Shown: in pieces, positions 1-5,968 of the stretch | How positions within the stretch are numbered: position 1 is the first letter of the stretch | Layout: every line of letters begins with the position of its first letter | Made by a program: the position numbers and the translations under genes | The notes under the pieces: generated by a model | Databases searched by the model: none | What the model was told of the DNA's origin: nothing | Seen by the model: the letters and a program-made list of their open reading frames with translations, nothing else | Assembly (NCBI GenBank): GCA_937894495.1 | Contig: CALCRR010000330.1 | Coordinates: forward strand, 1-6,889 | Reading direction: 5' to 3' | DNA from: an uncultured Ruminococcus sp. | GTDB taxonomy: Bacteria > Bacillota > Clostridia > Oscillospirales > Ruminococcaceae | DNA length: 6,889 nucleotides

Positions 1-558
1 GACGGCGACTATGTGGTGATGATGACCATGCACGCCGCCAAGGGTCTTGAATTTCCCGTGGTTTTTGTGGCAGGCATGGAGGACAACATCTTCCCCTCAC
101 AGCGGAATATGGAGTCGGAGATAGAGCTGGAGGAGGAGCGCAGGCTTGCTTATGTGGCTATCACCAGAGCTAAGAAAAAGCTGTATCTTCTCCACTCGGC
201 AGAGAGAATGCTTTACGGCAGCCAGCAGCGCAACAGGGCGTCTGTTTTCATAAGAGAGCTGCCCTCTGAAAATATAGAGAAGATAGAACCGAAGATACCT
301 CAGGGCATGGACTTCAGGCAGGCGCAGAGCTTGTCCCTCAGCCGCCAGATGTCGCTTTACAACAGGGATAATAAGCCCAAAACAGGCGGTATCAGCTTTA
401 ACGCAGGGGACAGGATAAGGCACAAGGTGTTCGGCTCGGGCACGGTGCTGAAAGCCACCCCAATGGCTAACGACACCCTGCTGGAAATAGCCTTTGACAC
501 CAAGGGCACCAAAAAGATAATGGCGAATTATGCCAAGATAATCAAAGAGGACGAGTAA
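1..558 (+). CDS. pcrA: ATP-dependent DNA helicase PcrA/UvrD, C-terminal part (5' end outside window)
   Basis: The reading frame is open from the first base and gives 185 residues ending at TAA 556-558, so this is about the last quarter of a protein that is normally around 720-740 residues. Visible parts: superfamily 1 helicase motif V (TMHAAKGLEF, partial residues 9-18, followed by the typical NIFPS), motif VI (LAYVAITRAKK, residues 49-59, with the arginine that senses ATP gamma-phosphate), a low-complexity linker, and a C-terminal Tudor-like domain (GDRIRHKVFGSGTVL, residues 136-150). In the PcrA family this last domain contacts RNA polymerase. PcrA is a cytoplasmic 3'-5' helicase used in nucleotide excision repair, plasmid rolling-circle replication and removal of stalled polymerase or RecA. 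The Tudor tail and the Gram-positive setting favour pcrA over rep or a phage helicase. It ends just before a bidirectional terminator. Confidence 0.93.
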   Translation, partial: DGDYVVMMTMHAAKGLEFPVVFVAGMEDNIFPSQRNMESEIELEEERRLAYVAITRAKKKLYLLHSAERMLYGSQQRNRASVFIRELPSENIEKIEPKIPQGMDFRQAQSLSLSRQMSLYNRDNKPKTGGISFNAGDRIRHKVFGSGTVLKATPMANDTLLEIAFDTKGTKKIMANYAKIIKEDE

Positions 559-602
559 AAAAGCAGCCCCTTTTCCGCACAACAGCGGGAAAGGGGCTTT
601 TA
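557..602. terminator. Bidirectional intrinsic terminator between pcrA and the GH113-like gene
   Basis: Arms 565-578 and 585-598 pair over 14 bp (AGCCCCTTTTCCGC with GCGGGAAAGGGGCT, one G-U) around a six-base loop. A T-run follows on the plus strand (598-601), and the A-run 557-562 gives TTTTTT on the minus strand. It lies directly after the pcrA stop and 22 bases past the stop of the converging minus-strand gene, so it can end transcription from both sides. Confidence 0.93.
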
Positions 603-619
603 TCATAATGGTCTTTGAT

Positions 620-1585
620 CTAACGTGTATACCACTTTTTCAGCGTCTGCTCGGCTAGCTTGCCGTAGATGGTGAAGTCACGGTTGAGCTTTGCCTTTTC
701 AACGGGGGGCAAAGTCACCTTCCAGTCCCACCAGAAGTAGCCGCAGAACCAGTCAAGGTCCCAGGTGGCAGCCATTGCCGACTCGTAAAAATCCGCCTGC
801 TCCTGCTCGTCAGTCGCCTTGTCGGGGCGGTAGTGGAAGTCCCAGGGGTACATGGTGCAGTCCTGCTCGTTTCTAACACCTATCTCAGCGAACATTATGG
901 GCTTTTGATAGTGCTCATGGCATTTTTCAAGCATTTTTACCACCTCTGCCCACTTTTTGTGCATGGTATCAATGCCCTTGTTTTTCTCGTCGGTAACAGG
1001 GTAATAGGCGCTTATGCCGATGATATCAACAGCTGTGAGCCAGTCAAAGCGGAACTCGTCGCCGTGGTTTATGTTGTGCATAACAATACCGTGGTAGACC
1101 TCCCTGACCTTTGATATCATGTCAAGGCAGTATGCGCTCTGCTTATCCATGCCTGCCATCTCGCACCCTGTGCAGAGCATTTCACAGCCCAGCTTTTCAG
1201 CCATTTTTGCGTAGTATAGCATAAAGTTGTTGTATGATCTGAACCACTTTTCCCAGTAGCCCGTTTCCTCGGTGGGAAAATCTATCCTTGCACGCCAGGC
1301 ACGGTCAAGGCAGTTCACCATTGGTTTAAGGCACACCTTGAGCCCCAGCGACTTCGCCATTTTTACAGCTCTTGCTATCTCCTCGTCGGTCTGAGTCATA
1401 CCGTAGAGGGAGAACACGGTGGTGCTGGCAAAGGTCTCCTGCCAGCCGTTGACGGGTATGCATATCCAGTCCAGCCCGTTTGAGGCAAGCCGCTTCATGG
1501 ACTCCTCCGCCCTGTCGGTGAGTATCTCCTGATCTCTGCTGAAAAATCCCCATGTATAGCCCTTGCAGAATACTTCATTATTCAT
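620..1585 (-). CDS. Cytoplasmic GH113-like glycoside hydrolase (putative beta-mannanase/mannosidase type)
   Basis: The gene encodes 321 residues with the character of a single (beta/alpha)8 barrel and no signal peptide or membrane segment, so it should act in the cytoplasm. The sequence pattern fits glycoside hydrolase family 113, a clan GH-A family whose known members cut beta-1,4-mannan or manno-oligosaccharides. Supporting motifs are GLDWICIPVNGWQ (residues 37-49, strand 1 region), MLCTGCEM (136-143) with Glu142 as likely acid/base, IIGISAYYPV (188-197), PIMFAEIGVR (229-238) with Glu234 as likely nucleophile, and YFWWDW (283-288) at strand 8. The spacing of the two glutamates suits a retaining GH-A enzyme. 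The start at ATG 1585 is supported by AGAGGAAG shortly upstream. It follows rlmA in the same direction after 62 bases. No transporter or other sugar gene is visible nearby. Such proteins are sometimes labelled xylanase; the substrate is not provable here. Confidence 0.8.
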   Translation of the reverse strand: MNNEVFCKGYTWGFFSRDQEILTDRAEESMKRLASNGLDWICIPVNGWQETFASTTVFSLYGMTQTDEEIARAVKMAKSLGLKVCLKPMVNCLDRAWRARIDFPTEETGYWEKWFRSYNNFMLYYAKMAEKLGCEMLCTGCEMAGMDKQSAYCLDMISKVREVYHGIVMHNINHGDEFRFDWLTAVDIIGISAYYPVTDEKNKGIDTMHKKWAEVVKMLEKCHEHYQKPIMFAEIGVRNEQDCTMYPWDFHYRPDKATDEQEQADFYESAMAATWDLDWFCGYFWWDWKVTLPPVEKAKLNRDFTIYGKLAEQTLKKWYTR

Positions 1586-1628
1586 ATATCTTCCTCTTTT
1601 CTGTCCGTTTTATCGTATAGTTATATTT

Positions 1629-1652
1629 AATAGTACAATAATTTGTACTATT
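1629..1652. repeat. 24-bp inverted repeat, possible operator before the GH113-like gene
   Basis: Perfect 10-base arms AATAGTACAA (1629-1638) and TTGTACTATT (1643-1652) flank a TAAT centre. The right arm contains the rlmA stop codon (1648-1650), and the repeat ends about 44 bases upstream of the glycosidase start. It is AT-rich and has no T-run on the minus strand, so it looks more like a protein-binding site than a good terminator. Only weak promoter-like sequence lies next to it (TTGTAC on the minus strand at 1633-1638). Confidence 0.55.
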
Positions 1653-2472
1653 TTATGAGCCTGTAGACCTGTATGACAAAGCCGCAGGTAACGTCCAAGC
1701 TTTCCACCGCCGCCAGCCTCGTCATGCCCTCTTTTGAGGTCTTGTAGCTGTAGGGGGTCATCATAAACAGGCTTTGTATATCATTATTTGTGGGTATGTG
1801 CGCCTGATACTCAAAGACCGTTTCATGGGCGAGCTCAAATTTGTTGAGCCCGTATCTGTTGGGCTTGTTCTCATAGGGCTTATCATAGACCGCAGCCTTT
1901 AGCTCAAACAAATGCCGTGCCGAGGGCGAGACCACTATGAGCACCCCGTCAGCTTTGAGCACCCTTGCATATTCATCGTTACAAACAGGGGCAAAAACGC
2001 TTATCACCACATCGGCGCTGTGACTCCCGAAGGGCAGCTCAAAGGACGAAGCCACTGCGAACTCACAGTTAGTGATACCCGAGGTATGCACCCTTGTCAT
2101 GCAGTGTGCCACCGCCTGCTTTGAGATATCAATGCCGAAGATACGGGCATTTTTTATGCCTGCCAGAAATGCGGTATAATAGCCCTCACCGCAGCCGCTG
2201 TCGATGATAAGGGGGCTTTTTTTATCCCCCAGCTGCGCCTGAGTGACCTCGCATATTTTCTCAGCCAGGGGCTTGTAAAAACCCTTGTCTAAAAACTCGG
2301 TCCTTGCTTTTACCATATCCGCATTATCCCCTGCGTTTTTGGGGTTCCTGCCGGCGGTGGTCAGCAGATTGACATAGCCCTTTCCGGCAATATCAAAATT
2401 ATGCCTGTTCTGACAGTGATAGCTGCTCCCCAGCCTTTTAAGCCGCTTTTTGCAAACGGGACAAATATACAT
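1648..2472 (-). CDS. rlmA: 23S rRNA (guanine-N1)-methyltransferase, RlmA/TlrB family
   Basis: The 274-residue protein starts with a zinc knuckle: C4-P-V-C7 and C20-x3-H24, matching the Cys-Cys-Cys-His set of E. coli RlmA, then GKGYVNLL. The Rossmann-type SAM-binding domain follows, with motif I LIIDSGCGEGYY (residues 88-99), the acidic strand-2 end GIDISKQA (113-120), ELPFG (145-149) and VISVFAP (157-163 counted from a TTG start one codon earlier). Family members methylate N1 of a guanine in 23S rRNA hairpin 35 near the peptide exit tunnel: G745 in Gram-negatives (RlmA-I), G748 in Gram-positives (RlmA-II/TlrB). By lineage G748 is the more likely target; this is inference. A TTG directly upstream (2473-2475) could serve as start, but ATG 2472 is preferred because GGGTG lies 8 bases before it. 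It is transcribed from the promoter at 2528-2556 and may read through into the glycosidase gene. Confidence 0.92.
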   Translation of the reverse strand: MYICPVCKKRLKRLGSSYHCQNRHNFDIAGKGYVNLLTTAGRNPKNAGDNADMVKARTEFLDKGFYKPLAEKICEVTQAQLGDKKSPLIIDSGCGEGYYTAFLAGIKNARIFGIDISKQAVAHCMTRVHTSGITNCEFAVASSFELPFGSHSADVVISVFAPVCNDEYARVLKADGVLIVVSPSARHLFELKAAVYDKPYENKPNRYGLNKFELAHETVFEYQAHIPTNNDIQSLFMMTPYSYKTSKEGMTRLAAVESLDVTCGFVIQVYRLIK

Positions 2473-2487
2473 CAAAACTTCACCCTT
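2473..2487 (-). promoter_or_regulatory. Ribosome binding site deciding the rlmA start
   Basis: On the minus strand AAGGGTG precedes AAGTTTTG and then ATG 2472. The spacing of 8 bases favours the ATG, whereas the overlapping TTG at 2475 would leave only 5. Confidence 0.6.
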
Positions 2488-2527
2488 AGTAATTTACATA
2501 GTTAAGACAGTTAAGTACAATGTGATT

Positions 2528-2556
2528 ATTATAGCACATGATACCTGAAAAGTAAA
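2528..2556 (-). promoter_or_regulatory. Sigma-A-type promoter of rlmA
   Basis: On the minus strand the -35 is TTTACT (2551-2556), the spacer is 17 bases, and the -10 is TATAAT (2528-2533) preceded by TGC, giving an extended -10. Transcription should start near 2521, leaving an untranslated leader of roughly 50 bases. Confidence 0.8.
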
Positions 2557-2575
2557 GCCATTTTCGCACTTTTTT

Positions 2576-2613
2576 CAAATAAAAGACCGAGCCCCACATA
2601 AAAGGCTCGGTCT
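2576..2613 (-). terminator. Intrinsic terminator of the tyrS operon
   Basis: Perfect 10-bp arms AGACCGAGCC and GGCTCGGTCT (2584-2593 and 2604-2613) surround a ten-base loop. On the minus strand the stem is followed by TTTTATTT. It begins 6 bases after the stop of the membrane protein gene and separates this operon from the rlmA promoter. Confidence 0.9.
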
Positions 2614-2618
2614 GTAAC

Positions 2619-3245
2619 TTATTCCTCTGTATAGCCGCCTAAGCGTCTTTTCTTCCACTCATTTTTCATATAAGCCACATACTTCATGTTATCGGGAGTA
2701 TAGCCTGCTCTGGCGTTGGGGGCTGCGTTCAATATCATCCGGGCAAGTCTGTCGATAGCCGCCTTTTTCTGCCAGAAAACGCTGAGATGTATCTCTCCCC
2801 TTGCGGTCTGCAAAAGCAGGTCCTTAGTGGCAGGTATGAAATTCACGCTGTATTTGTAGATATAAATGCAGTATACCTCGTCAAGATAAGCCATCTGAGT
2901 GACGTTTCGCTTGTTGGCGATTATCCGCCCCGACATATAAACGAACTTGTCCTCATACCTTATATCCCCTGCCAGCTCGTCAGCCATTGCGAGTATATCG
3001 GGATTCTTTTTATAAGCCGAGGACTTTGAGGGGTCCCTGTAGTCTCTGGCGCCGAAATAAAGCAGTGTCACCGAGATGAACATGAGTATCACTCCCGTTA
3101 TCGTCATACCCATTGCGTCGGGCTCGATAGAGGTAATGCCGCTTACCGCCAGAAACAGCGATACTGCGGTGCATATCCCCCCTGTTATTATAAGCGCCAG
3201 CGAATTTTTCCTTATCTTTTTGAGCACTTCCTGTGAGCCTGTCAT
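2619..3245 (-). CDS. Two-helix membrane protein with cytoplasmic domain, function unknown
   Basis: I do not recognise this 208-residue protein. A basic N-terminus (KKIRKN) precedes two likely transmembrane helices at about residues 15-36 and 46-66, joined by a short loop. By the positive-inside rule both ends lie in the cytoplasm. The remaining 140 residues are soluble and mixed; the stretch from about 100 to 160 (DEVYCIYIYKYSVNF, then LLLQTARGEIHLSVF) alternates like beta strands and could be a small PH-like barrel, but this is only a guess from pattern. Residues 160-175 look helical. Its ATG overlaps the tyrS TGA as ATGA (3242-3245), and AAGGTGG inside the tyrS end serves as ribosome binding site, so translation is probably coupled to tyrS. 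It is the last gene before the terminator and should follow the T-box control of the operon. Confidence 0.85.
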   Translation of the reverse strand: MTGSQEVLKKIRKNSLALIITGGICTAVSLFLAVSGITSIEPDAMGMTITGVILMFISVTLLYFGARDYRDPSKSSAYKKNPDILAMADELAGDIRYEDKFVYMSGRIIANKRNVTQMAYLDEVYCIYIYKYSVNFIPATKDLLLQTARGEIHLSVFWQKKAAIDRLARMILNAAPNARAGYTPDNMKYVAYMKNEWKKRRLGGYTEE

Positions 3246-4462
3246 TGCAGTACCACCTTGTGGAATACCTTTTTGCCCTTTTTGATTATAACCTGCTCCG
3301 AGAGGTCAACAAGACCCTTGGGGTCGGTGAACTTCTCGCCGTTGACAGCTATACCGTTTTGCTGAACAAGCCTTCTGGCCTCGCCGTTTGACGGGCAAAG
3401 ACCTGCCTTTACCAGCAGGGTGAGAATGCCTATCTGCTTGTTCTCGTCCACATCACCGGCAGTCAGAGTTGTTGTGGGCATATCAGCGCTGTCAGCCGAG
3501 CCGCCGAAGATAGCCTTTGCAGCTGCGTCAGCCTTTTTAGCTTCCTCCTCGCCGTGGATAAGCTTTGTGAGCTCAAACGCCAGCAGCTCCTTAGCCTTGT
3601 TGTACTCAGCGCCCTCCATGTGCTGCTCCATCTCCTCGATCTCCTCGATAGGCACAAAGGTCAAAAGCTTAAGGCACTTGATAACATCAGCGTCGTCAAC
3701 ATTTCTCCAGTACTGGTAGAAATCATAGGGCGAGGTCTTTTCAGCGTCCAGCCATACTGCGCCCTTTTCGGTCTTGCCCATTTTCTTGCCCTCGGAGTTA
3801 AGCAGCAGGGTTATGGTCATGGCATAAGCGTCCTTGCCCAGCTTCTTTCTGATAAGCTCGGTACCGCCCAGCATATTAGCCCACTGGTCATCACCGCCGA
3901 ACTGCATATTGCAGCCGTAGTCGGTATAGAGCTTGTAGAAATCATAGGACTGCATTATCATGTAATTGAACTCAAAGAATGTCAGACCCTTCTCCCAGCG
4001 CTGTTTGTAGCACTCAAAGGAAAGCATTTTGTTTACAGAGAAGTAAACGCCGATCTCTCTTAACATATCAACGTAGTTAAGATCAAGCAGCCAGTCGGCA
4101 TTGTTGACCGCTATAGCCTTATCCTCAGAGAAGTCGATGAACTTCGACATCTGCTTTTTGAAGCATTCAACATTGTGGTCGATAGTCTCCCTTGTCATCA
4201 TCTTTCTCATATCGCTCTTGCCCGATGGGTCGCCTATCATGCCTGTGCCGCCGCCAAGCAGAACTATGGGCTTGTTGCCAGCCATCTGCAGGCGCTTCAT
4301 AAGGCACAGCGCCATAAAGTGACCAACGTGCAAACTGTCGGCAGTGGGGTCAAAGCCGATGTAAAAGGTAGCCTTGCCGTTGTCAACAAGCTCCTGTATC
4401 TCCTTTTCGTCTGTGAGCTGTGCTATCAGCCCTCTTCTTTTAAGCTCTTCAAAACAAGTCAT
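3242..4462 (-). CDS. tyrS: Tyrosyl-tRNA synthetase
   Basis: TyrRS joins tyrosine to tRNA-Tyr using ATP in the cytoplasm. The 406-residue length is normal for a bacterial class I TyrRS. Visible motifs are YIGFDPTADSLHVGH (residues 34-48) with the HIGH signature as HVGH, the tyrosine-binding stretch YMIMQSYDFY (167-176), GGDDQWANM (189-197), the KMSKS loop as KMGKT (227-231) followed by GAVWLD, and a C-terminal S4-type RNA-binding domain (about 342-400, including EARRLVQQNGIAVNG). Its start is supported by a strong GGAGG about 11 bases before ATG 4462. It lies 29 bases after the NimA-like gene and overlaps the next gene by 4 bases. The operon leader is a T-box whose specifier reads as a tyrosine codon, which agrees with this identity. 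Confidence 0.98.
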   Translation of the reverse strand: MTCFEELKRRGLIAQLTDEKEIQELVDNGKATFYIGFDPTADSLHVGHFMALCLMKRLQMAGNKPIVLLGGGTGMIGDPSGKSDMRKMMTRETIDHNVECFKKQMSKFIDFSEDKAIAVNNADWLLDLNYVDMLREIGVYFSVNKMLSFECYKQRWEKGLTFFEFNYMIMQSYDFYKLYTDYGCNMQFGGDDQWANMLGGTELIRKKLGKDAYAMTITLLLNSEGKKMGKTEKGAVWLDAEKTSPYDFYQYWRNVDDADVIKCLKLLTFVPIEEIEEMEQHMEGAEYNKAKELLAFELTKLIHGEEEAKKADAAAKAIFGGSADSADMPTTTLTAGDVDENKQIGILTLLVKAGLCPSNGEARRLVQQNGIAVNGEKFTDPKGLVDLSEQVIIKKGKKVFHKVVLQ

Positions 4463-4491
4463 TTTTTATTCCTCCGTATAAATTAAAATAG

Positions 4492-4968
4492 TTATTTCTC
4501 ATTGATAAGCTTTCCCGTCATGTGCTCTATCTCCAGCTCCATGACCAGGGTGCGCTTGCCGTCATGCTCTATCTCTGCGGCTATGTAATTTTCATCGTCG
4601 GTGAATTTATAGCAGAGCTGTCTGCAAAGCTCCATAGCCTTCTGCTCGTCCTCGACTATCCTTATCCTGCCGAAGGCTATAACGCTTTTTACATTCAGCG
4701 CCCAGTCCCCCTCTTTGAGATAGCCCTTGTCGAACACGCAGTAGCTCACCTTATCGCAGCTTTTCACCGCATCGACCCTGTGCCCCACCTTGCCGCCGTG
4801 AAAATACAGCCTGCCGTCCGCCTCATTATAATAATGGTTTATAGGCACGCCGTAGGGGTAGCCATCGTCCCCCAGCATGGATAGCACGCCTCTGGTCTCG
4901 GTCTTTAAAAGCTCCAAACACTCCTCATGGGTGAGAGCCTGCCTGCGTCTCCTCATTTCTCTGAACAT
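4492..4968 (-). CDS. NimA-like pyridoxamine 5'-phosphate oxidase family flavoprotein
   Basis: This 158-residue protein has the look of the FMN-binding split-barrel family of small PNPOx-like proteins that includes the nitroimidazole-resistance Nim proteins. The typical start MFREMRRRRQALT is followed by the first barrel strands GVLSMLGDDGYPYGVPINHYY (residues 27-47), then LYFHGGKVGHRVDAV (54-68), which usually helps bind the flavin phosphate, and SVIAFGRIRIVED (95-107). It has no signal peptide and is expected to be a cytoplasmic homodimer. Its substrate is unknown: family members reduce small molecules with FMN or F420, and true vitamin B6 synthesis is unlikely from sequence length and pattern. 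It is the first gene of the T-box operon, 29 bases before tyrS. GAGGTG lies 8 bases before ATG 4968. Nitroimidazole reduction is possible but not shown. Confidence 0.85.
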   Translation of the reverse strand: MFREMRRRRQALTHEECLELLKTETRGVLSMLGDDGYPYGVPINHYYNEADGRLYFHGGKVGHRVDAVKSCDKVSYCVFDKGYLKEGDWALNVKSVIAFGRIRIVEDEQKAMELCRQLCYKFTDDENYIAAEIEHDGKRTLVMELEIEHMTGKLINEK

Positions 4969-4985
4969 TTCCTGCTCACCTCGCT

Positions 4986-5014
4986 TTTATAATGTATATC
5001 CTACCCTCTGTCAA
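4986..5014 (-). promoter_or_regulatory. Second promoter between the T-box terminator and the NimA-like gene
   Basis: On the minus strand TTGACA (5009-5014), a 17-base spacer and TATAAA (4986-4991) form a near-consensus sigma-A promoter just 3 bases after the terminator T-rich tail. The predicted start near 4979 lies only about 11 bases before ATG 4968 and would remove most of the GAGGTG site of the first gene, but would transcribe tyrS normally. Activity is inferred from sequence alone. Confidence 0.6.
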
Positions 5015-5017
5015 ATC

Positions 5018-5052
5018 AAAAAGCCCCCGGAAAGCCTGAGCTCCCCGAGGGC
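5018..5052 (-). terminator. Regulated terminator of the T-box leader
   Basis: On the minus strand GCCCTCGGGGAGC (5040-5052) pairs over 13 bp with GCTTTCCGGGGGC (5023-5035), including a few G-U pairs, around loop TCAG, followed by TTTTT (5018-5022). Its 5' arm contains CCUCGG, the strand used by the antiterminator, so the two structures exclude each other. Confidence 0.93.
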
Positions 5053-5260
5053 GACAAGACCGCTGTACCACCTCAGTTTATCGGCAAAGCGCCGACCTCA
5101 TTGACCCTTAACGCAGGTATACGTCCGCCCCTACTTAATGCGCCGCATTTTTCAAGCCGAAGGCTCGGGAAGGTAATTTCAGCCATGCCCACTGTCCGCT
5201 CCCACCAACCGCAGACTCTCTGAAAGCCGATGACACAGCCTACTGTTTTCCGTCACTGCC
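5018..5260 (-). promoter_or_regulatory. T-box leader with tyrosine specifier controlling the tyrS operon
   Basis: The minus-strand leader contains the hallmarks of a T-box riboswitch. The distal part of stem I has AGAGAG (5216-5221), arms GTCTGC/GCGGAC (5211-5216 and 5194-5199) and the conserved GGTTGGTG loop. The specifier region has GAAATTACCTTC, with UAC (5173-5175), a tyrosine codon, matching the downstream tyrS. Stem III is TCGGC/GCCGA (5081-5095). The antiterminator pairs CUGAGG (5071-5076) with CCUCGG (5045-5050) and GCG (5061-5063) with CGC (5051-5053), leaving a seven-base bulge UGGUACA (5064-5070) whose UGGU can pair with the ACCA end of tRNA-Tyr. Uncharged tRNA-Tyr is expected to stabilise the antiterminator and allow transcription of the operon. 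Confidence 0.95.
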
Positions 5261-5276
5261 TTTATGTTTTTTATTT

Positions 5277-5305
5277 ATTTTACACCATTTTTCGCTAATT
5301 GTCAA
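5277..5305 (-). promoter_or_regulatory. Main promoter of the T-box/tyrS operon
   Basis: On the minus strand TTGACA (5300-5305), a 17-base spacer and TAAAAT (5277-5282) lie just upstream of the T-box leader. Transcription should start near 5270, giving a leader of about 300 bases before the first gene. Confidence 0.85.
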
Positions 5306-5346
5306 TAGTCATTATCCTATATTCTGCAAAACTCACAAACCGCTTA

Positions 5347-5892
5347 TCATTCTCTTACGTAAACCTTTTTGATAATGCCGATATACTGGGTGTGATAATC
5401 CCCTGCGGCGTAGTTTGCGCTGTCAAGGTCCTTATCCTTAAAGCCCTCGCCTGACATAGTCTGCACATAGGTCTTGTCGCAGACAATTATCAGCCTTGCC
5501 TGCTCAAAGGCTGTAACGTCATCGAAGAATACGGGGGTCAGTCCCGTTTCGGCTGCCTTGTCGCAGTCTCTGCCGCTGTGTGAGCCGCAGAAGGACAGCG
5601 CCGACCTTTCGCTCTCGTCAAAAAAACATACTGTAAAGCTATCAGCCTTGTCAATAAACTTCTTGGTGTAGCGCTGGGGTCTTATCACCGTTGTGAAGGT
5701 GTTTTTGTTCCACATCACCCCTGCAAAGCCCCATGAAGCCGTCATGGTGTTGTAGCCCTGCTCTGTTCCTGCGGTGACCAAAAACCAGTCTCTGCCTATT
5801 TTTTTGTAAGGGTCAAAGCCGATATCCGTAAGATATGCAGGGCTTTTGGCTGCAAAACCGTATTTTTCAAGCTTGTTCTCATTGCTGCTCAT
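5347..5892 (-). CDS. Flavin reductase-like FMN-binding split-barrel protein
   Basis: The 181-residue protein fits the flavin reductase-like family (FMN-binding split barrel), which in clostridia includes many uncharacterised NAD(P)H:flavin reductases. Diagnostic stretches are FLVTAGTEQGYNTMTASWGF (residues 37-56), GVMWNKNTFTTVIRPQRYT (58-76) forming the flavin site, FTVCFFDE (86-93), CGSHSGRDCDK (102-112) and the terminal YHTQYIGIIKKVYV (166-179). No signal peptide or membrane segment is present, so it should be cytoplasmic. AAAGGCGG lies 8 bases before ATG 5892. It has its own promoter and is divergent from argG. I see no hairpin terminator between its stop and the tyrS-operon promoter, so some transcripts may run into the T-box leader. 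The electron partner and physiological substrate cannot be told from sequence; the fold is shared with the NimA-like protein but the sequences differ. Confidence 0.88.
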   Translation of the reverse strand: MSSNENKLEKYGFAAKSPAYLTDIGFDPYKKIGRDWFLVTAGTEQGYNTMTASWGFAGVMWNKNTFTTVIRPQRYTKKFIDKADSFTVCFFDESERSALSFCGSHSGRDCDKAAETGLTPVFFDDVTAFEQARLIIVCDKTYVQTMSGEGFKDKDLDSANYAAGDYHTQYIGIIKKVYVRE

Positions 5893-5928
5893 GTATATGA
5901 CCGCCTTTCATTATGTTTGAATACTTAT

Positions 5929-5957
5929 ATTATACTAGAAAAATTCAAAAAATGCAA
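5929..5957 (-). promoter_or_regulatory. Promoter of the flavin reductase-like gene
   Basis: On the minus strand TTGCAT (5952-5957), a 17-base spacer and TATAAT (5929-5934) precede the gene. Transcription should start near 5922, giving a leader of about 30 bases that contains the ribosome binding site. Confidence 0.8.
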
Positions 5958-5968
5958 CCATTTTGTAA

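Noticed and set aside
227..231. No feature here on the DNA; the TyrRS KMSKS loop reads KMGKT (protein residues 227-231)
   Set aside because: The TyrRS KMSKS loop commonly has the KxGKT form, so this is ordinary variation and not a damaged active site.
97..606. 169-codon open frame on the minus strand across the pcrA end
   Set aside because: It is antisense to a strongly conserved helicase frame, runs through the terminator hairpin and resembles no protein family.
1586..1640. Separate promoter for the GH113-like gene
   Set aside because: TTGTAC is present at 1633-1638 on the minus strand, but no good -10 lies at 16-18 bases; expression by read-through from rlmA is equally likely.
2500..2514. 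Direct repeat GTTAAG-ACA-GTTAAG in the rlmA leader
   Set aside because: It is short, AT-rich and asymmetric, with no other support as a regulatory site.
3554..4063. 169-codon open frame on the plus strand inside tyrS
   Set aside because: It is antisense to conserved TyrRS motifs, lacks a convincing ribosome binding site and reads as a shadow of the real gene.
4877..5104. 75-codon plus-strand frame over the T-box leader
   Set aside because: The region is fully explained by the T-box structure and the start of the NimA-like gene on the other strand; the protein has no recognisable features.
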